From NCBI GenBank assembly GCA_950106755.1, contig OX467082.1:17422001-17486000 (forward strand): DNA of 64,000 nt. The letters are read 5' to 3'. A program made the position numbers and the translations under genes. Shown in pieces: positions 58,106 to 64,000 of the stretch (the stretch's first letter is position 1; the number at the start of each line of letters is the position of its first letter). The DNA is from Climacium dendroides (taxonomy: Eukaryota > Streptophyta > Bryopsida > Hypnales > Climaciaceae). The notes under the pieces were generated by a model. The model had not been told where the DNA came from. It made no database searches and saw only the letters and a list, made by a program, of their open reading frames with translations.

Positions 58106-61100
58106 ATAGAATTTCTTTTGGGGGGGTTTCTAGGGTCTCCTCGAAAAAGTTGGATTAGGGATTCACTTAGACTAAGAATTAGAGTAGGGGGATAGAGATT
58201 TAGGGACAAAGAAAGGGAAAGGGGAGAAAAGAAACAACACCTCCACGCACCACACCTGCATACAACCCTCCAACTACAAATTCTCTTTCACCAACAAAAA
58301 AACCCACAATCAATGGAGGAAGATTAGAAGAGAAGAAGTTGAAAAAAGGGACAAGGAGAGAGAGACGATAAATAGTGCCCTAGTCAAGGGATTAGATAGA
58401 CTTAAGAGGGAAATCTAGAGAAGTCTTTGTAATTGTTAAGAGGAGGATGAAGATGACACAAAGGAAAAATGCATAAAAGAGGGGGAGACTCCATTAAGTC
58501 CCTTAGAGTCCGAATCTATAGTTGTAAGACCACCATCAATACATTTGGTGGAATAGTACTAGCATAGAATAAAGGAGAAAAAAAGGAAGGAAGAAGGGGA
58601 AGAAGGAAGTTAGAGGGTTAGAGTGTACTAGTCTATGAACAAGGTGAGTTTGAAAAAGATAAATAAATAAACAAGGGGATCCAATGGAAAATGTGGACGT
58701 GGATAAGGTTATTTCTAACACTAGCAATCATGAAGTGAGTCACTGAGCTAGTCTTTGGTGGATTCTTCTTAATTAGCACTTGATCTCCGTGATTATCATT
58801 CAATCCATGTTAGCAAGCAAGGGCTAGCAAGGGGTAGGTTTTTAGGAGTTAAAACATGAGTTAATCTTGGGAAGCAAAAGTAGGAGTGAAGTAATAAATT
58901 ACAAGGGGCAGATTTAAAGTTGGAGTCAGAGTAGAAGAAAGAAATTAAGTTAATTTCAAAAGATAAAGCTTAAAAGCAAGTTAGAAGGTAAAACTGAAAA
59001 TTTAATTAAGAGAAGGACTTAGAGTCAATTTGAAAATAAAACCCCAAGATTAAAAGGCCAAGAGGTATATGGTAGTTTAGGAGATCAGGGAAGAAACATA
59101 GAGGGTTTAAATATAATTAGTTCGGATTGTTTAAAATGGCACCAATTACTTTTGACTTAGGATAGAGAGTTAAGGTGGTAGCACTTTTTACTTTGAGACC
59201 CTCGTAACTTGTAAACATTGACCGTTGGCTGAAAGTCACATCTCTTGCAATTCTAAACATTTTTTTTGCCATTCACAAAATTTAGAAAATACTAGAAAAA
59301 ATCCATTGCTTGGAAGGCACAATGAATTGATGCTAAATATCCATAAATGAAATTAGACCTGAATCACCAAGAGCCTGGTTGTGCTCGATTATTTATCAAG
59401 GATGGATAAATAAACGCTTACACCCACTCATGACATCAAGCATGTCACTTGGTGATATGGGATGGAACTTCCATTGATGTTCAAGCACTAGATGGAGGCA
59501 CTACTCTCCACCAGTATTAACCGCCTTTGAATGTCACCCCAACTCCATCCTAGACCCATGAATATTTGCTACTTTCTTTTTGTTACTAATTGGGATTCAT
59601 ATCTTAGAACACATGGGAATTGGCTTAGCAAGGAGTAGGACTCCATCCAATCAGTGCCACGGGACAATCATATTAGTGTCCTATGGTGCTTTGAATCCAG
59701 TAGTAAACTTACATCACCCACCTTGAGTCACCGGGACTCACTAAGGTTCCAAGAAGGAGGAAGGAGGGAAACCAACCCCTCCTAACATACTCTCTATAGT
59801 ATTCGGCAGACCCCTCCATCCTAGGTCGAAGAAGAATCCCAAACACACTTGAATTGGGGAAGACACCACCGACTTTGAATGACCATAACTTTTAGTTCAC
59901 AAGTCCAAATCACGAGTTCTTTGGACGGTTGAATGCGTATTCTCAAGGACTTTTTAGGCATGTATAATATGCTATCATAACTTTAAATCTAGGGTACTAT
60001 TATGCCCTATTTATTCGGGAGATACCCATTTTTTCATTTTTAGACTTTTGCAAGGTTTGGGAAATCACCTCCAAGGTCCCCCTTGCTCACTAAGGCACTT
60101 CGAGCACCCTAAGGAGATAGGGATGTGACATATATTGTTATTCTTCATTCTTCAATGATACAATTTGGAAAACATAGATGAAAATTCATTAAAATTTGGA
60201 AAGAAAGAGATGAATAATTCATTCTTTATTGAAGGTACAATGACAAAAGTACAAATTATTTAAAAACTTAGAATTTGAAGAAAATGTACTTTTGCAATAT
60301 ACACAATGTAGTTCTTTGGTCATGCCTCGTCAAACTCTTGAGCAAACAACCTATAAGTCCTCCAATCGGTAGTATAACCTCCCCCTATAGGAAATCCTTC
60401 CAATTGTATAAAATACAATGTTGAACATGTAGGGTGGTAGGGCTAAATCCTCATCTTTAAACCTTTGTAGTTACTAGAAGTGAAAGTGCAAGTAGTGTAT
60501 ATAACATGAACAAGAAGCAAAGTCCCTAATTCCTTCCACTTTCATTTTATAGTATTAAATCATTGAGTCCATTACAAAGTGAATTCATGAACACAAATGT
60601 TTGAAGAGGAGATGAAAAGAGATGACAAGTTAATTGAAAGCACACTTGCTGAAACAAAAAAAGATAAGTTCTGCTAAAATAAATTACTAGTGTACCTGCC
60701 TAGTACTTCCAAGCTATCTTATTTACCTATTTGGCATTTTCACACTATATAGAAAATATAAACCACCCTATGTTTGAACTTGCCATCATTATATATCCCT
60801 GTATTATATGGAAACTACAAAAACACCCTCCCAAAATGTGAAATAATCTGGTTGGTAAATTAGCAATCTAGTTTCTAATATTGTTCTATACAATTAGGTG
60901 AGAACGACCCCTTATTGTACTAATGACTCTTGTTGTTTTTTCTTTGGTAATGGTATAAATACAATGTAAGAACTATAAACATGAGAGCCAAAAAATGCTT
61001 CTCAATACACATATTTTTAGCACTTTGAAAATGTATAGTTTTATTCATATGTCACCTAAAAAATGCATAAGAAGAGAATCTAAAATGCTCTTTTGACTAC

Positions 61101-61342
61101 CAACAAGATTTGACAAAACATTAGGTAATTCAATAATAGAAACAATTATCAATTTTTTGTCTACATGCAATTGTATATACTTTTATTAGGGTGACTTTAT
61201 GTTAAGGCCCAACCCCAATTTCAAATTGACCCAATTTACATAAATAGGGTCAACTCATATGAGATCTAAGTGGAAAAATTAGGTCAAGGATGTATGGCCA
61301 TCCAATTTTTAGTTTGGGCAAGATTTTTTGGCACCAAAATAC
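58106..61342. other. Intergenic DNA, probably including old LTR sequence
   Basis: No gene is supported. 58140-58720 is A/G-rich. 59300-60130 has the varied composition seen in plant LTR/retroelement debris and ends GGGATGTGACA, but no boundaries or partner could be confirmed. 60130-61340 is AT-rich. Confidence 0.35.
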
Positions 61343-61829
61343 CACTACAAACATTATAACAATGGCAGTGTTTTATGACTGTAAAATTATGACTGAGGAT
61401 GACTGGCGACTGCTTGCAGTCATATTCTTGAAGGCCAACACTTTGGGGAGAAATATGACTGCAAAATATGACTACCAGTCATTTTTACGCCTTGTACTTC
61501 ACAAGTGTATACTATACGGCCATTAGGAATACCAAAGTACTTCATAGGGAACGTAGAGAACATGTTTGGGAACGTTGAGTCATATTATCAATTATATTTT
61601 CATAGTAGTGAATTTTTTTTTTTGGGCAATTCAAGAAAAATACGGGCAATTCTAAAAAAAATATAAATAAGCCATCATGTAAAATTTTGAAATCCTAGTC
61701 ACCTACTTTTTCGGATTTTGAATCCTAGTCACCACTTTTTTAGTGTTTTGAGACCCTAGCCATTATTTTTTTAGGGTTTTAGAACCCTAGCCGCCACTTT
61801 TTAGGGTTTTGAAACCCTAGCCGTCACTT

Positions 61830-62420
61830 CTTGTGGTTCTTCTTCCTTACCTTCTATTGTCTCTTAGCTCTCATTTGTTGTTACTTTTTGTTGCATCTCA
61901 ATTCTTGTTTCTTGTTGCTCTTTACTTTATGTTTCTTGCTTCTTATTGTTGCATCTAAATTCTTTTTTTTTCTTACATTTGAACTCTTTCTTCTTTTTAG
62001 TTTTTGTTTTGTAGTTCTTGCTTCTTATTTCTTCTTGTTGCATCTATACTCTCATTTTTTGTTGTTTCTTGTTATGTCTTAGTTGGTGCTTTTTGTTTCT
62101 TCTTATGTCTTAGTTGTTACTTCTTATTTCCTCTTGTGTCTTAATTGTTACTTCATGTTGTATCTTAGTTGTTGTTTCTTGTTTTGTGTTTCTTCTTGCG
62201 TTTTAGTTGTTATTTCTTGTTTATTCTTGCGTTTTAGTTGTTGCTTCTTGTTTCTTGTTGTGTCTTAGTTGTTGCTTCTTGTTTCTTGTTGTGTCTTAGT
62301 TGTTGCTTCTTATTTCTTGTTGTATCTTAGTTGTTGCTTAGTTGTTGCTTAGTTGTTGCTTCTTATTTCTTGTTGCATCTTAACTTTTATTTCTTGTTAT
62401 TTTTTAATGCTTATCTTTTT
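61830..62420. repeat. T-rich tandem array, about 31-bp unit
   Basis: Imperfect units built on TAGTTGTTGCTTCTTGTTTC and then TTGTTGTGTCT fill this stretch, clearest at 62215-62340. The long open frame on the plus strand (Phe, Leu, Cys, Ser) follows from the repeat and is not taken as a gene. Confidence 0.75.
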
Positions 62421-62564
62421 TTTCTTGTTTCCTCCATCATCAATCTTATTCTTTCTATCCTAAACTTGAGCTACATATTTTGTGTTGTTATAAACCTTTA
62501 AAGGTTGAGCTTTGTTGTTCAATCACTAAAAATTAACCTCTCATTTTTTTAATTGTATATGCAG

Positions 62565-62663
62565 GCACCAAAAGTTAAAACAAAGACATTGGAGGCTACT
62601 TACAACCCAATGAAGCCATCTTCACAATATTGTAAGGATTGTAGGCCTTATTGGATTGTGTGA
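62565..62663 (+). pseudogene. Exon-like fragment inside CACTA-like element 3
   Basis: After a T-rich stretch and TATATGCAG acceptor, a frame of 32 codons reads APKVKTKTLEATYNPMKPSS and ends with CKDCRPYWIV, stop TGA. AATAAA follows at about 62701. It could be the last exon of a lost element gene or a captured host exon. Family unknown. Confidence 0.3.
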
Positions 62664-62906
62664 ATGATTCATTGTAATATATATATTTTATATTAGTGAT
62701 TAATAAATGTCAATGAAGATAGTTGTATTTGTTCTTGCATTCTCCTTCTTTAATATGATTATCTCTCATACATCTCTAAAATCATATATTATGTATTCAT
62801 TTTTAATTGTATGAGGCTTTTTATTCAATTATCAAATCATCTTGATATATGATAGTTATATATCATGTTCATTTAAAATGCATTAAAAATGTGATTGTAG
62901 TTAGTA

Positions 62907-63657
62907 ATATGACTGACGAGAGTCATATTCTACATCATTAAAAAATATGACTCATGAGAATCATTTTTCACATTAACAAGAATATGACTCACTACAGTCA
63001 TATTTCACATTACTGCAAAATATGACTCACCCTAGTTATATTCCATGTAATAAAAAAATATGACTCATTGCAGTCATATTCCATGTTACTACAAAATATG
63101 ACTGACCGCAGTTATATTCCATATCACTGCAAAAAATGACTCACCGCAGTCATATTTCACATCATTACAAAATATGACTCACCACGGTCATATTTCACAT
63201 CACTACAAAATATGACTCACCGCAGTCATATTTCACATCACTACAAAATATGACTCACCGCAGTCATATTCCATGTTACTGCAAAATATGACTCACCGCA
63301 GTCATATTTCACATCACTACAAAATATGACTCACCGCAGTCATATTCCACGTTACTGCAAAATATGACTCACCGCAGTCATATTCCACCTTACTGTAAAA
63401 TATGACTCACTGCAGTCATATTCCACATCATTGCAAAATATGACTCACCGCAGTCATATTCCATGTTACTGCAAAATATGACTAACCACAGTCATATTCC
63501 ATGTCTTCAAAAAATATGACTCACCACAGTCATATTCCATGTCTTCAAAAAATATGACTCACCACAGTCATATTCCATGTCATCAAAAAATATGACTCAT
63601 CGTAATTATATTCCACTTCATCAAAAAATATAACTCGACACAGTCGTATTCCACGTA
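62907..63657. repeat. 38-bp palindromic tandem array, about 20 units
   Basis: Each unit contains AATATGACT, a six-base spacer (mostly CACCGC), and AGTCATATT, a perfect 9-bp inverted repeat in most units, then a linker such as CCACGTTACTGCAA or TCACATCACTACAA. The period is 38 bp. Central units are nearly identical; edge units are diverged. Confidence 0.9.
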
Positions 63658-64000
63658 GGATTTTTTTATTTGCCCGGACAACCCAAGAAAAAGTCAAAAA
63701 CCCCTTAGGATAGTCAAAGTATACGCCTAGTTAGCATACTATGGCTAAAAATGGGTATTTATACCCCTCAACCCATATGATTGCCAATATGACTAATGTT
63801 TAAAGCGACTGCTTTTAAACGACTGGAGTCAGTCATATTCCGAGTCATCTATAGTGATTTCTGCTTGAGCCATATTTTTTAATTTTACGACTCATTGCAG
63901 TCATATTTTGCAGTCATAAAACACTACTTTTGTTGTAGTGAAAAGTGACAAAGTAATGTAAAAGAAAATTAGGTTGGCTTTCAATACAAAATGTTTAGGT

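Larger units (their letters stand above)
61343..63940. mobile_element. CACTA-like non-autonomous element 3, with tandem arrays
   Basis: The left end CACTACAAACATTATAACAA continues TGGCAGTGTTTTATGACTG. The right end, reversed, reads CACTACAACAAAAGTAGTGT and then TTTATGACTGCAAAATATGA. These inverted ends and the CACTACAA start fit the CACTA (EnSpm) group. The motif ATATGACT and its reverse complement recur near both ends, like CACTA subterminal repeats. No transposase is present. The flanking triplets (TAC and AAA) do not match, so the target duplication is unproven. The interior holds a T-rich array, one exon-like fragment and a 38-bp array. Confidence 0.65.

Noticed and set aside
57727..60130. 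A 2.4-kb solo LTR from TGTGACAACC to GATGTGACA
   Set aside because: The TG/CA ends are suggestive, but the 5-bp flanks do not match and a degenerate tandem repeat occupies the supposed 5' part.
61831..62268. Long Phe/Leu/Cys-rich open frames resembling membrane proteins
   Set aside because: They are translations of the T-rich 31-bp tandem array and have no start context or domain.
62907..63657. Regularly spaced repeats resembling a CRISPR array
   Set aside because: The linkers between palindromes are nearly constant rather than unique spacers, no cas genes exist, and the setting is a eukaryotic transposon.
1..64000. Organelle DNA insertions, rRNA or tRNA genes
   Set aside because: I saw no recognisable rRNA core, tRNA cloverleaf or plastid/mitochondrial gene on either strand; absence is judged by eye only.

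Overview
This window reads as nuclear chromosome DNA from a land plant. Two loci have multi-exon coding sequence with GT-AG introns and plant-style reading frames, set in very AT-rich, repeat-filled DNA. Gene density is low: about two or three real genes in 64 kb. A Crinkler/RHS-type gene, a type known only patchily in land plants, gives a weak hint of a non-seed plant or other large repeat-rich genome. I cannot name the species.

Layout. 1-8.3 kb is AT-rich intergenic DNA holding interspersed repeats, one MITE and a broken gene fragment. 8.4-14.1 kb holds a complete GT14/DUF266 (BC10-like) glycosyltransferase gene: GC-rich promoter, 5'-UTR intron and ten coding exons, 365 residues. 14.1-24 kb is intergenic, with a MITE, a 61-bp tandem repeat, a CACTA-like element and palindromes. 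24.1-31.4 kb has a GC-rich promoter and a long leader, then a four-exon gene (502 residues) for an unrecognised protein with a CWLELL...KGRLAALKRSKRR motif, then coding-like exons at 30.07-31.35 kb. 31.5-36.2 kb is repeats and AT-rich DNA. 36.2-38.5 kb is a Crinkler/RHS-type P-loop NTPase plus nuclease gene with a proper intron and two in-frame stops. 39.85-41.14 kb is a 59-bp satellite with a 413-bp higher-order repeat. 41.1-64 kb is a graveyard of mobile DNA: LTR-like sequence, a RING/coiled-coil pseudogene, a gag-like pseudogene, a hAT (DUF659) transposase pseudogene, and two more CACTA-like elements. The last of these carries about twenty 38-bp units, each able to form a hairpin.

Main points for a second look. 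The 46.04-47.81 kb frame has nine premature stops and no detected frameshift, and every stop could come from one C-to-T change (CAA, CAG or CGA). Five more broken frames show compatible stops, which points to deamination-driven decay. The Crinkler/RHS-type gene is nearly whole. The terminal CACTA-like element has an unusual palindromic array. The two host genes show no sign of a shared pathway.
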